A stretch of DNA of 32,549 bases from Bifidobacteriaceae bacterium (GCA_031268215.1 JAIRXP010000008.1:1-32549); one strand, 5' to 3'; positions 1 through 9,833 are shown, numbered from the stretch's first letter. The notes: generated from the sequence alone by a model not told the origin. Program-made: numbers and translations.

Positions 1-221
1 TCGCTTCGATCCGGTCCTACCTGTCGACCGCCCGGAAACACTCCCAACGGCCCCTCGCCGTCCTCGCATCCCTCACCAGCCCAAACATCTGGCTACCAGC
101 CACCCCCTGAACAGTCACACTCCCCACACACAAACAACCACCCCCGATGCCGCCACAACAGCTACCGCGGCGACCGCCCAACACCGAAGACCGGGGGCAG
201 TAGCGTGACCCGAAACAGAAG
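1..221. other. No convincing gene
   Basis: This stretch lies downstream of the immunity gene. A 76-codon minus-strand reading frame exists here but has no recognisable domain, and its composition looks like a by-product of high GC. No clear terminator hairpin for the Rhs/immunity operon was found. It could hold degraded remnants of earlier toxin tips or orphan immunity genes, which are common beside Rhs loci, but the sequence does not show this. Confidence 0.4.
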
Positions 222-713
222 CTAACCAACCACCCCAGAACCCCCATCGCACGGCAACAACCGATTCAAACGACGCTCCACGAATTCCGAACCCATCAGC
301 GCATCATCCCACCCCTCCAACACCACCCCACGCGGCATCCACTCCTCCGGGCCCCACTCAAGCGTGTCCTCGTCATACCAACGCTTCGAATACAGGTCCC
401 TGATCTCGTCATGAGACACAAACACCGGCATAGGCCAATCCACCCGCCGGAACCCAGGCTGCGGACCAACCACCCTCCACTCATCCTCCATCAACCCAAG
501 ATCACCGAACATGCCAACCAGGACAGCATCCTCCGGTTTCAAACCCACCAAATCATCCAACACCGGCACCTCAACCCGCCGCGGACCAAAAAAATACCCC
601 AACGCGATGCCCCGCCCATTCACCCGGGCGACTAGACCAGCCACCCAGCCGCCATCCCAAACCGGAACAGCAACCCAGTCACCCTCCCGATAGTTCAGTT
701 TCCTACGAGCCAT
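222..713 (-). CDS. Imm26-family immunity protein for the adjacent Rhs toxin
   Basis: A 163-aa cytoplasmic protein with no signal peptide or membrane segment. The layout matches the Imm26 family of polymorphic-toxin immunity proteins: an N-terminal GDWVAVPVWDGGWVAGLVAR strand pair, then GYFFGPRR, the acidic LKPEDAVLVGMFGDLGL stretch, WPMPVFV, and near the C-terminus DALMGSEFVERRLNRLL. The start at 713 is supported by an almost perfect Shine-Dalgarno AAAGGAGG seven bases upstream (721-728). It begins 15 bp after the stop of the toxin gene, in the order toxin then immunity that is typical of these operons, so the two are probably co-transcribed. The inferred role is to bind and neutralise the GIY-YIG-like C-terminal toxin of the same locus. 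The pairing is inferred from position, since Imm26 members occur with several toxin types. Confidence 0.88.
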   Translation of the reverse strand: MARRKLNYREGDWVAVPVWDGGWVAGLVARVNGRGIALGYFFGPRRVEVPVLDDLVGLKPEDAVLVGMFGDLGLMEDEWRVVGPQPGFRRVDWPMPVFVSHDEIRDLYSKRWYDEDTLEWGPEEWMPRGVVLEGWDDALMGSEFVERRLNRLLPCDGGSGVVG

Positions 714-728
714 GAACCCGCCTCCTTT

Positions 729-3700
729 CTATCCTCCAGCCAGAAACTTCTGCGCTGCGCTCCTATACGTCCCCGCCTTCGGATTGACCCCACTGACCGG
801 CCGAATACGATTCAAACCACCATTCACGTGCAACGCGCCCGGATGCTGATTGTAGACGATCTCTTCAAGACCACGCTGCTCCGCGTAATCATCAGTCCGG
901 TGGACTACCTTAAAGTCCAGGCCCTTGGTTTCCTTACCAAGCGCATGCTCGCCCTTACGCCGAGCGAGGTCATTCGTCCGGCCCGTCCTGACCACATCAC
1001 CAGCATCGTTACGTAACACGTAGACGCCACCCGTTGGTTGCACGTTGGGGCAGGGCGCGCCGTTGGCGTTGTGGACTAGGAGCGGGGTGTCGCCGGCATA
1101 CACGAAATAGTTGTGCAACCCCTCAACCTGAAGGTTGTAGACAGTCTCGGTCCCCCCAGTCACTGTCAACGACACAACCGGCACCAACACCCCATCAACA
1201 CCCCGCAACACGTCCCCGACCACCAACTCCGCAGCCGACACCCAACTCGCATCAGACTCAACCCAGAACGGATGATCAGCAGTAGTCACCAACTCCCCAG
1301 GAACCGTTCCCACAACCAGCACCGGCGCATCTCCACGCACATACGTGTCAACCACCTCACCACCCACAACCACACCAGACTCAACATCCAACGCAGCTAC
1401 CTCACCACCGGCCCCAACATCCTCAATCGGTCTAGCCGACCCATCAACCAACAACACATCCGTCCCAGCCCCAAAACAACCCTTGTTTGCACAACCCCCC
1501 GGACGCTTCACAGAACCAGAAGAGGGAGCCTTGTCACGGACGGTCCTGGGGCCATGGGGCACCGCATCATCAAGCTTCCTGGCTCCAGCCCTCGCCCCAG
1601 TCTCCAGACCACGCCGCCCAGCCAGCCCAGCCATATCCCGACTGGCCTTCTTCATACCCAGCTTCAAAGCGAACTTGGCTGCCACCCCCGGAGCTGTGGC
1701 ACCCATCGACACAACCATCGACACAACCTCGAAGGCCATCTCGGCGACCTCGCCCCACTTGAACGCGTCAGAACACCGGTCCAGCCACTCCGAATCCCAA
1801 CCGAAACCTTCAACCGCTGCCGAAACCAACCCGCCAGTCAGCGAATCAGCCGCACCATAAACGAAATTAGTGGCACTCTTGCCGACCGCTTCCAGATCAA
1901 TATCCCAGCCGAACACTGACCACAAGCCCAACGGATCCGTCAACTGAACCGGGTTACCCGAACCGTACCCATACCCGTCACCAGTCAACCCAGCCGCTGG
2001 ATCAACCGATATGAACTGACCCGTCCCCGGATCCAACCACCGGGCCCGCAGGAACACCAAACCAGTCACCGGATCCCGCCACTCACCAGCGAACCCGAAG
2101 GGTGTAGCCATCCAGCTGGGCGCCAGCCCATCGACCGTGACCGGCTCACCGAACAGCGTGTAGTCAGAACCGGCGACCAGCACGCCACCGCTATTGGTGA
2201 CCGCCCGCACTGACCCCACCAGATCGGCATGCAGGAACAGGGCTGCCGTCCCCACAGCATTACCGCCGGCAGGTTCGGCGCTGTTGCCGCCGGGCGCCGG
2301 AACCTGTTCTAACGGCACCAGCCCAAGCCCATAAACGAAGGAGTGCTCGCCGTCCGCCAGGATAACCGGCACCTCGCGGCTCTGGTCCCACACGAACGAC
2401 GACCCGCTGGCCGCCACACCACCCGGCCCGGACCTGACCGCCGTAGCCAGCAATCCATCCGAACTGTACGTGTAGGCCGCGGACATCCCATCCGCACCCT
2501 CCACACCGGTCAAACGTCCGCCGCCGTCCCAGGCGAACTCCCGCGCTACCCCACCATCAACGGTCTCCGTAACACGGTTACCCACTTGGTCGTACGAATA
2601 CGCCGTGACCTGGCCATCCGCACCTGTGGATGAGCTTAACCTCCCAGAAGCTTTCTCATAAGCCAGGGACAGGCCCGTGTCCAGGCCGGTCACTGAACCA
2701 CCAGCCGTAAACGACACCGGCGCTCGCGGGCCTCCGTCACGGGACACGCCTTTCAACTGCCCCAAAGCATCCCAGCCGAACCCTACGGTGCTATCCGCCA
2801 AACCATCCCCGAACTCAGCACCGGCGGAATCAACCAGACCGGAATCGCTGTAGCCATACTGAAGGTCCAGGACGGTCTTACCGTCCGGGCCGGTAGTCAC
2901 AATTCCAGTAACCGCCGAATCCGGGTCATATGTATACCGCGTCACTACGCCATTCGGATAGCTGAGCGACTCCACGCGACCGTCCAGGTCATACGTGTAC
3001 ACGAACACGCTGCCATCCAGCCCAGTCACCTTTGTTAGCTGCCCAGCTAGGTCATACGCATACCCCGCTTCCCGGCCATCCGGATATACCATCCGCGCGA
3101 CCTGTCCCCAACCGTCGTACACATAACCAACCCGCCCCTGGGCGGTGGCCACCGCCGTGACACGCCCCAGGTTGTCATACGTGTAACTCGTGCCGTCCGA
3201 AACGCCGGTCACCTGCGACAGGCTGTTGTATGTGTAAACCACATCCGGGGTGGCATCCGAATAGGAGACCTTCGCTGTACGACCCAAGGAGTCATACGCA
3301 TAAGAAACAACGACCCCATTTGATGATTCCACCGTCCTAGGACGCCCTGCGGCATCATAAGCGTAAACCACTCCGCCGGCCGCAGGATCCGTCGCCGCCA
3401 CAGGCCGGCCATCCAGGTCATAACTAGTCCCGCGGTCCCGGCCGTCACCATCACGAACATTAACCGGCCTACCTACCTTGTCATATGTCCACAGAACATT
3501 CCGGGCGCCGGCCAAACCCTGGCCGCTGGTCTGGCGTTCAACCAGCCCAGTCTTGGTGTAAGCGACCGATTCAAACCGGCCTTCCGGATCGGCCGTGCCA
3601 ACCAGCCGACCCGCCCGGTCATAGCTATAGGTGACAGCCAACCCTGACGGGCTGGTCTCCATAATCACCCGGCCGGCCTTATCATACTGATAGCCGGTCC

Positions 3701-6700
3701 GGGCACCGGAGGGAGTTTCCTCCCAGATCTGATTCCCGGCCTGGTCATAACCATATTTCGTGACCCGTCCCAGCGGATCCGTCACCGCGACAAGCTGGCC
3801 CAGAACATCATATGCGTAAGCCACCGCCCGTTCGCCCGCGCCGCCAGGCGCTACCGCGGTTTCTTTGACTACCTGCCCCACGGGATCATATGTGTACCTG
3901 ACAACAATTCCATCTGAGCCAGTCACGCTAACGACTCGCCCAGACGTGTCGTAGGCGTAAGAAGTCATATTGCCCAACCGGTCCATTACCGTGGCTGGTA
4001 AACCGGACGCATGGTAAGTGTAGACCACACTTAACTCGTCCGGTCCTTTTGCCTGGGTCAGGAAGCCCCGTGCGTTATAGGAATAGGATGTTACCAATCC
4101 TTCAGGACTGGTCTCGGTAAGCACACGCCCAACTGAGTCAACAGTCCTTGTTGAAGACACTCCCTCAGCGCTCACCCCACCAACCGGATATCCATAACGG
4201 TCATAGGCCAGAGTCTGGCTACCGCCGTCCGCGGCCGTCACCGAACCTACCGTCCCGTCCGGGTTTATGGCCAGAACGGAGCTGTTCCCAAGGGCGTCTG
4301 TGACGCCGGTCATGTTCCCCGCTTGATCAAAGGTTGTGAGAGTAGCGACACCCTCCGCGTCGGTCGTCTTCGTCAAATGGCCGGCCTGGTCGTAGAAGGC
4401 CTGTGTGAGCGCGCCGGTAGGATCCGTCACGGTCAACACACGTCCCTCCTGGTCATATGTGTACCGAGTGATGTTCCCCGCGGAGTCAGTCTCAGAGGAG
4501 ATTCTGGAGGCCGCGAAGTCCTGATATCCGTAGGAGATGGACCGCGCCAGATCGGTGCCGTACCCTTCGGTGACCCGCACCAACCGGAAGTTCGAGAACT
4601 CTTCAAGGGTCTTTGAACCATCTGGATGAGTGGTCGTGGTGGCGTCCCTGATGTCGTCATATGCGAACCGGGTAACCCCGCCCGCCGGATCGCTCTGGGA
4701 CACCACCCGGTCCAGGGCATCATAAGTGTTGGAGTAGGTGCCACCGGTCGGCTGGGTGATCTTAGCTACCCGTCCTTCCGAGTCATACGCGTAACTGGTG
4801 ATGGTCCCATCCCAGCCGGTCGCTTTGGTCATCCGCCCAGCACTGTCATAGGTGTAGACAACTGTCCGGCCGGCCTGGTCTTTGGCCTGCGACACGCGCC
4901 CCGAAGAATAGGTCAACGAAATGAACCGACCCTCGGTGTCAGCGACGCCCGTCAAACGGCCGGAAGAATCGTATTTCACCTCGACCCGGTTGCCATTCAA
5001 GTCTTCCAGAGCCGTCAGCCGGCCGTTAGTGTCAAACAGGAACCGTTGATTGTCGCGCCGTGTGAACACGAAACCAGTAGGAGTCTGTTCCAGATCCGCC
5101 CGCACCCGCGCCAACGAAGCTAGCCGTCCATCTGAACCACGCGTGAAATCCGCGACAGAACCATTCTCTTGGACCACCCGCACCTTGGACGCGGTTTGTA
5201 ACGTGGTGCTTGATGACGCGGCGGTAGCTGGGCCTATCTGGAGGCGCATATCCAGATTGGACCGCCAACCTTTGCCCAGTGGCCCCGCATAGTCCCGGTC
5301 AAACGTTGAAAAGCTTCTGGTCCAGGCCAGTCCCGGACCAACGCCGCCCATCGCCAAGTCTTCGCTGGTTTCCCACCATTCACCAGTCGCTGTAGACACG
5401 GGATCACCCTGACAAGCCACCGAATCCTCAACCGACGGGTTCGCGCCGCACAAATACTCCTCAGGCAGTTCCTCTTGCGGCAGCGACGCCCACGCCGATT
5501 CACCCACGGCCGGACCATCCGGGAAGCCATACATTTTGGTGTTTTCGTGGACGGCCGCCATGTAGGCACCACCCAACCGGAATATTCTGCCCCACGAGTC
5601 CTGTGCCAACGACTCGCACTCGAACCAGCTATAGCCATCACAATGCCAAGTAGGTCCCATGCCCCCAGAAGATGCACGGTAAACCACCCGCCGGTAATAA
5701 GCCCAAGACCAGGCATCACCCGGCGCCGGCGTCCAATACGCCGCGAGATGCTCGCCGGGCTCATTCAACCCCATAGCCCGGTCGCCGTCCGGCGCGTAAC
5801 GCACGATCACGTCGATGGTGCCACGCCAGCCGCCATTGGTCACCGTCGCCGTCCCTGATTCCGCCTGGCCTACCGAACCGGGAGACGACGGAGTGTTGTT
5901 GACGTTGCCTATCCCGTAATACACGAACGCTTGGTATGTGACACGACCGCCATAGCTTATGCCCCCGCTCGACCGGTACACCAGCCCCGAAGGATCAGCC
6001 GTAGAGTGCAGACGCCGGCACTCGTACCTTGACCGCGGGTCCGGACGCGGCTGATCAAATACTTGTTCCGAACACAGCGCCAGCCAAGCGTCCCCTAACG
6101 GCTCGGACAGGACCATGGTTACCGTAGAGTCATCACCGCTATAGAAGACCGCCGCCGGGACAGACAAACTGACCGACCCGTTCCAACCCGGATGGGTCGC
6201 TTCAAATACCTGCGAAGACCACTTCCGGGCCGTCGCCGGATCCGAATCCGCGCGGCGCACATCTACTCTGAAACGGCTCGTCGTCAGCGGAGCCACTGAG
6301 CGGGTCTCGGAATGCGTCAACCGGCTGACACAGCTCGACCGCGAATCAGCCCCCGAACATGTGTACAGCGCCCTCCCGGTATCCAGATCCCGGATCTCGA
6401 AGAGATAGCCCACGCCTATAGGCCGAGTCAGCAGCAGGTTCAACTTGGCCTGCGGTTTGGTTGGCGTGGGCTGTACACCAGTCAGTATTATTTCCCCGCC
6501 ATAACCAATATGCTCCACGTTCAACCGTTCAACCTTGGCGGTTTGCGCCAACGCCGTACAGGCGGCTCCAGAAGCGACCACTCCGACAGTCAGCACGCCC
6601 GTCGTCTCCGCGGCAATGGTCCACCGGAATGAAGTGTCTGTCCAGACCGCGGCCTTACTTGACCCTGGAGCACGTGAATAGACCTTGGTACCGGACTGGT

Positions 6701-9700
6701 TACAGGCCAGCAGAATAGACCCAGCGGGGACCGGCTCCGCCAAGGACACTGTCACGTTGACAGCCGGATCCGCCGAATCCACCACACCCCGGGCACCCGT
6801 GTCAGCCGTCAAAGCGATACCCGACCCAGACCCCGAATTGGCGACTTCAAGAGTCCGGGACACAACCAGCCGGTCCGCTGGCAACGGCCAGACAGAATCC
6901 TCCGTACCGTCCATGACCACCGCCGCCGTGAACAACCACGGCTCCGGCGACACTCCAGCCGGTAGCTCCACCGCACAACGCGAAGCCTGGCAACGAGCGG
7001 CAGCGCGCCCATCATGCCCGTAGATCACAATCCAATCGCCGGACGGTAACGCTGGTGTGGCTTGCGCCTCAACCTCCACGGTCCCCTTGGCCGCATCTAC
7101 CGAACCAACCGTCTTGAATGCCAACGAGCCAGTCCACGCCTCACCGGTAAGCTCGACCGGTTCTGAATAGACCACTGAACCATCCGCGCCCGGACCTGAA
7201 CCAGCGTCCGCTTTCAGGCCCACAAATCCACGCAGCGCCAAGGTAGCGTGCGCTGGAACATCCACCACCCCGCTGAACCCCTTGGCGCAGGCCGGCTCGG
7301 CCGCGGAAACGCCGCAAGACAACCAAACCTTGCCCGTGCCATCAACCACACCGGCGCGGTAGATAGAAGCGCCTCCCAGATCCTCGGACAAACCAACCGT
7401 CACCCGGTAGCCACCCGGCTGTCCGGCCCCTTCAGAAGCCAACGTCACCTCACCCTGCCAACGCCGCTGCGACCCAGACACCGCGACCGTCCCCAGTCCC
7501 CATCTGGTTTCCGGCAAAGCAGTCTCAGGTAGGTCCGGTGCCACCACTACGGTAAACACCTGGTCAGCGGCCGGGGAGGGCACCACCGGACGCCAGTCAG
7601 CCATCCCCGTGCCGGCGCCAACAGTGACCTCCGCGACGCGCTTTCCATCCGGGCCGTACAAAGCCGCCCGCACATCCGCCGGCAACGCCGGGCTGAAACT
7701 GACTTTCAGCTGCGACTGGTAGCCCTCAACTCCCTGACCAGCGGACGGATTCAAGTACTTCTCGACCACGCCAGTCACTTCGCCGCTCCATGCCTCACGC
7801 GACACACCCAGTTCAGCGCGTGCCGACACGCCGTCAGCCGGCGGCCCATCAGCCGGAGCCGTCAACGCCACGAACCCGTATAACACATTCAGCTCGCCCG
7901 GCTGGACATTGAGATTGATCTTCCCGCCGGACCGGCAATCGGTCCGCTCGCAGATCCACACCCGCTTACCGGAGCTGTCATAAACACTCAAGACGTACGG
8001 ATGCGGGACCGTCTTAGATGGTTTGACCTCCACATCTACCGTTCGTTTGGCGGCCCCCGCCCTCGGTTCGGCGGATAGAAGCTCCAGCGTGCCGTCCCAG
8101 CCAGCATGCCGCACCTGGACACTGCCAGACACCCGCACGTCCTTCACTGGCCGGCCCGAGGAAGGATAATCCTGCGCCACATAGGCCGTATAGACCCGTA
8201 ACTGTCCCTCGCCAGGAGTCACCTTCACTGTGTACTTGTCCCGGCAAGAAGCGGACGAACCAGAACAGTAACCAATCCGCTTGCCCGTATCGTCATAAAC
8301 ACTCAACACGTACGGGGACGCCAGTTTCACTGAGGGCACCACTGTCACCTGCGCTTGGGGATTCACCACATCGACCACGTCACGGTCAGCAGTCACGTCC
8401 ACGGAGCCCTTCCAACCTTCATTGGACACCTGTACGGTCGCTGAGGCCCGCACATCTTTGACCGGCGGGCCAGTCGTTGGATTGTCCGCTGCCACGAACA
8501 CCTCAAACCGGCGCATGGTGTCATTCGGGACCGTCACCGAGACCCGCCAAACATCCGCGCAAGCATTATTCGATGCTTGACAGTAAGCCACTCTCCGACC
8601 AGTCGTCGAGTCGTAAACACTCAACACATACGGTGCCACCAGCGGCAGACTGGTTTTGGCTTCAACCGTCGCCTTCGGGTCCACCGCGTCCACGACCGGC
8701 CGGTCAGCCCACGCTTCCAGCGTGCCCTGCCACGCTTCGTTAACTATCCGAACCGAGCCAGATACCCGCACGTCTTTAGCCGGTGGGTTGCCACTTGGGT
8801 ATTCGGCCGCCACATAAGCGGTGAATGTCTTGTCTCCGCCGTTGGGGACCGTCACCGCCACTACCCAGGCATCCGCGCAAGCCTTGTTCGATGCCGCGCA
8901 GTACGCCACCCGTTTACCCGTCGAGTCGTCGTATAGGGACAAAGAGTAAGGGGCCACCAGCGGAATAGACGGTTTCACCGTCACGTTCGCTTTACCGTTG
9001 AACGCGTCAACCACCGGCCGGTCCACATCGATTTCCAGGCCACCGACCCAACCCCGGTTCGTCACCTGGACCTGACCAGACACCTTCACATCCTTGACCG
9101 GCGGTTCGGTGGCGGGACGGTCCTGGGCGACATAAGCCGTGTAAGTCTGCGACTGCCCATTGGCGACCGACACCGTAATATCCCAGCCATCACGGCATTT
9201 GGTGTCCGTGTAAAGACAATAGCCAACCCGCTTACCAGCCCCGTCATACAGCGACATCGAATACGGAGAAACCACCCGGACCGACGGCGTGACACTCACC
9301 GTCGCCTTGCCGTTAAACGCATCCACTACCGGCCGGTCCACGGCCACACTCAACGCCCCGGTCCAGCCCACATTGACCACGGTCACCTGGGCCTGGGCCG
9401 ACAGGTCCTTCACCGGATAGCTTGCCGCCGGCTGCTCAGTAGCGACGAACACCTCGAAGGTCTTCTCGCTGTCCAGCGGAACTGTCACATCCACCGCCCA
9501 CGAGGACCGGCAAGCCGCGCTCGCCGACCCGGCGCAATAGGCCACCCGCGTCCCAGTCGAAGTGTCATACAGCGACAAACTGAAAGGCGAAGCGACCTTC
9601 ACCGACGGCACTACCCGAACCTGGGCCTTACCGTTCGCCGCGTCCACCACCGGCCGGTCCACGGTCACGTCCAACAAGCCCGCCCACGGCTCAGCCGCCC

Positions 9701-9833
9701 GGGCTGGGAACACTTCCATGCCCACCACGGACACGCCCAGCGCCATGCCCACCAACCCAGCGATCAACCGCCGCCACCTTACGGTCCTGGCGGATTGGCC
9801 AACATGTTGAGACAGATCAACAGACACACTCAC
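729..9833 (-). CDS. Secreted Rhs/YD-repeat polymorphic toxin with HINT domain and GIY-YIG-like nuclease tip
   Basis: About 3034 aa from the preferred GTG start at 9833, which has AGGAG seven bases upstream (9841-9845). A TTG 138 bp further upstream keeps the frame but has no ribosome site and would bury the signal peptide. Order of parts: a Sec signal peptide (about residues 1-46, RWRR followed by a hydrophobic core, cut near ARA/AEP); about 13 tandem modules of roughly 100-115 aa, each opening with W-x-G and the first six carrying a Cys pair; a DUF6531-like entry (GDPVSTATGEWWE, about residue 1475); many YD repeats with T-Y-x-Y-D signatures (about 1600-2480); the Rhs core signature (ARWLDPGTGQFISVDP, then DPLGL, about 2590-2640); a HINT domain (GCFGAGTDVLLVDG to LLVHN, about 2783-2920); and a 114-aa toxin tip. 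By analogy with the family, the YD shell encapsulates the tip and the HINT domain autocleaves to release it into a competitor cell. It is a single intact frame with the immunity gene directly downstream. Confidence 0.93.
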   Translation of the reverse strand: MSVSVDLSQHVGQSARTVRWRRLIAGLVGMALGVSVVGMEVFPARAAEPWAGLLDVTVDRPVVDAANGKAQVRVVPSVKVASPFSLSLYDTSTGTRVAYCAGSASAACRSSWAVDVTVPLDSEKTFEVFVATEQPAASYPVKDLSAQAQVTVVNVGWTGALSVAVDRPVVDAFNGKATVSVTPSVRVVSPYSMSLYDGAGKRVGYCLYTDTKCRDGWDITVSVANGQSQTYTAYVAQDRPATEPPVKDVKVSGQVQVTNRGWVGGLEIDVDRPVVDAFNGKANVTVKPSIPLVAPYSLSLYDDSTGKRVAYCAASNKACADAWVVAVTVPNGGDKTFTAYVAAEYPSGNPPAKDVRVSGSVRIVNEAWQGTLEAWADRPVVDAVDPKATVEAKTSLPLVAPYVLSVYDSTTGRRVAYCQASNNACADVWRVSVTVPNDTMRRFEVFVAADNPTTGPPVKDVRASATVQVSNEGWKGSVDVTADRDVVDVVNPQAQVTVVPSVKLASPYVLSVYDDTGKRIGYCSGSSASCRDKYTVKVTPGEGQLRVYTAYVAQDYPSSGRPVKDVRVSGSVQVRHAGWDGTLELLSAEPRAGAAKRTVDVEVKPSKTVPHPYVLSVYDSSGKRVWICERTDCRSGGKINLNVQPGELNVLYGFVALTAPADGPPADGVSARAELGVSREAWSGEVTGVVEKYLNPSAGQGVEGYQSQLKVSFSPALPADVRAALYGPDGKRVAEVTVGAGTGMADWRPVVPSPAADQVFTVVVAPDLPETALPETRWGLGTVAVSGSQRRWQGEVTLASEGAGQPGGYRVTVGLSEDLGGASIYRAGVVDGTGKVWLSCGVSAAEPACAKGFSGVVDVPAHATLALRGFVGLKADAGSGPGADGSVVYSEPVELTGEAWTGSLAFKTVGSVDAAKGTVEVEAQATPALPSGDWIVIYGHDGRAAARCQASRCAVELPAGVSPEPWLFTAAVVMDGTEDSVWPLPADRLVVSRTLEVANSGSGSGIALTADTGARGVVDSADPAVNVTVSLAEPVPAGSILLACNQSGTKVYSRAPGSSKAAVWTDTSFRWTIAAETTGVLTVGVVASGAACTALAQTAKVERLNVEHIGYGGEIILTGVQPTPTKPQAKLNLLLTRPIGVGYLFEIRDLDTGRALYTCSGADSRSSCVSRLTHSETRSVAPLTTSRFRVDVRRADSDPATARKWSSQVFEATHPGWNGSVSLSVPAAVFYSGDDSTVTMVLSEPLGDAWLALCSEQVFDQPRPDPRSRYECRRLHSTADPSGLVYRSSGGISYGGRVTYQAFVYYGIGNVNNTPSSPGSVGQAESGTATVTNGGWRGTIDVIVRYAPDGDRAMGLNEPGEHLAAYWTPAPGDAWSWAYYRRVVYRASSGGMGPTWHCDGYSWFECESLAQDSWGRIFRLGGAYMAAVHENTKMYGFPDGPAVGESAWASLPQEELPEEYLCGANPSVEDSVACQGDPVSTATGEWWETSEDLAMGGVGPGLAWTRSFSTFDRDYAGPLGKGWRSNLDMRLQIGPATAASSSTTLQTASKVRVVQENGSVADFTRGSDGRLASLARVRADLEQTPTGFVFTRRDNQRFLFDTNGRLTALEDLNGNRVEVKYDSSGRLTGVADTEGRFISLTYSSGRVSQAKDQAGRTVVYTYDSAGRMTKATGWDGTITSYAYDSEGRVAKITQPTGGTYSNTYDALDRVVSQSDPAGGVTRFAYDDIRDATTTTHPDGSKTLEEFSNFRLVRVTEGYGTDLARSISYGYQDFAASRISSETDSAGNITRYTYDQEGRVLTVTDPTGALTQAFYDQAGHLTKTTDAEGVATLTTFDQAGNMTGVTDALGNSSVLAINPDGTVGSVTAADGGSQTLAYDRYGYPVGGVSAEGVSSTRTVDSVGRVLTETSPEGLVTSYSYNARGFLTQAKGPDELSVVYTYHASGLPATVMDRLGNMTSYAYDTSGRVVSVTGSDGIVVRYTYDPVGQVVKETAVAPGGAGERAVAYAYDVLGQLVAVTDPLGRVTKYGYDQAGNQIWEETPSGARTGYQYDKAGRVIMETSPSGLAVTYSYDRAGRLVGTADPEGRFESVAYTKTGLVERQTSGQGLAGARNVLWTYDKVGRPVNVRDGDGRDRGTSYDLDGRPVAATDPAAGGVVYAYDAAGRPRTVESSNGVVVSYAYDSLGRTAKVSYSDATPDVVYTYNSLSQVTGVSDGTSYTYDNLGRVTAVATAQGRVGYVYDGWGQVARMVYPDGREAGYAYDLAGQLTKVTGLDGSVFVYTYDLDGRVESLSYPNGVVTRYTYDPDSAVTGIVTTGPDGKTVLDLQYGYSDSGLVDSAGAEFGDGLADSTVGFGWDALGQLKGVSRDGGPRAPVSFTAGGSVTGLDTGLSLAYEKASGRLSSSTGADGQVTAYSYDQVGNRVTETVDGGVAREFAWDGGGRLTGVEGADGMSAAYTYSSDGLLATAVRSGPGGVAASGSSFVWDQSREVPVILADGEHSFVYGLGLVPLEQVPAPGGNSAEPAGGNAVGTAALFLHADLVGSVRAVTNSGGVLVAGSDYTLFGEPVTVDGLAPSWMATPFGFAGEWRDPVTGLVFLRARWLDPGTGQFISVDPAAGLTGDGYGYGSGNPVQLTDPLGLWSVFGWDIDLEAVGKSATNFVYGAADSLTGGLVSAAVEGFGWDSEWLDRCSDAFKWGEVAEMAFEVVSMVVSMGATAPGVAAKFALKLGMKKASRDMAGLAGRRGLETGARAGARKLDDAVPHGPRTVRDKAPSSGSVKRPGGCANKGCFGAGTDVLLVDGSARPIEDVGAGGEVAALDVESGVVVGGEVVDTYVRGDAPVLVVGTVPGELVTTADHPFWVESDASWVSAAELVVGDVLRGVDGVLVPVVSLTVTGGTETVYNLQVEGLHNYFVYAGDTPLLVHNANGAPCPNVQPTGGVYVLRNDAGDVVRTGRTNDLARRKGEHALGKETKGLDFKVVHRTDDYAEQRGLEEIVYNQHPGALHVNGGLNRIRPVSGVNPKAGTYRSAAQKFLAGG
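732..1074 (-). other. GIY-YIG-like nuclease toxin domain (Rhs C-terminal tip)
   Basis: The last 114 or so residues after the HINT-terminal VHN. GGVYVL, about 11 residues, then TGRT corresponds to the GIY...YIG strands, with the YIG Tyr-Ile replaced by Arg-Thr. NDLARRKGEH supplies the conserved Arg/His helix, GLEEIVYNQHP supplies the expected catalytic Glu, and LNRIRPVSGVN supplies the late Asn. This order matches GIY-YIG/URI-type nucleases used as toxin tips, so DNA cleavage is the inferred activity. An RNase role cannot be excluded. Confidence 0.7.
1075..1487 (-). other. HINT (pretoxin-HINT) autoprocessing domain
   Basis: Encodes about 138 residues starting at a Cys in GCFGAGTDVLL. It contains the TTADHPFWV block (the TxxH of HINT domains), the VGDVLRG turn, and ends YNLQVEGLHNYFVYAGDTPLLVHN, shown here only as landmarks (VYNL, HNYFV, LLVHN). 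These are the classical intein/Hedgehog A, B, F and G motifs. In polymorphic toxins this domain sits just ahead of the toxin tip and cleaves at its C-terminal Asn. Confidence 0.85.
2400..5050 (-). repeat. YD/Rhs repeat array within the toxin gene
   Basis: About 880 codons with a recurrent 20-22 residue pattern containing Y-x-Y-D, G-R-x and V-T-D-x-x-G elements (for example VVYTYDSAGRM, VTSYAYDSEGRV, VRYTYDPVGQV). On the plus strand the recurring codons appear as repeated GTCATA(C/T)G(C/T)GTA words. Such arrays fold into the hollow beta-cage of Rhs/Tc proteins. Boundaries are approximate. Confidence 0.9.
5760..9690 (-). repeat. About 13 tandem Trp-start, Cys-paired beta modules in the Rhs N-terminal half
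   Basis: Modules start W-x-G-x-(L/V) and share DRPVVDAxNGKA, then PYxLSLYD, GKRVxYC, a second Cys 5-8 residues later, VxVTVPxG, FxxYVA, PPVKDVxxSG and VxVxNxGW. The first five are close copies. Later ones diverge progressively and lose the Cys pair towards the DUF6531 entry. Spacing is about 105 codons. I do not recognise a named family. The strand-rich pattern suggests an Ig-like extracellular stalk with one disulfide per module. Confidence 0.8.

Noticed and set aside
17..247. 76-codon minus-strand frame downstream of the immunity gene
   Set aside because: No ribosome site, no domain, and it overlaps the end of the Imm26 gene. It is compatible with chance in high-GC DNA.
1113..1919. Long plus-strand frame opposite the Rhs C-terminus
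   Set aside because: Composition is the mirror of the real coding strand (Pro/His/Arg-rich). It lies wholly inside the HINT and core region of the Rhs gene.
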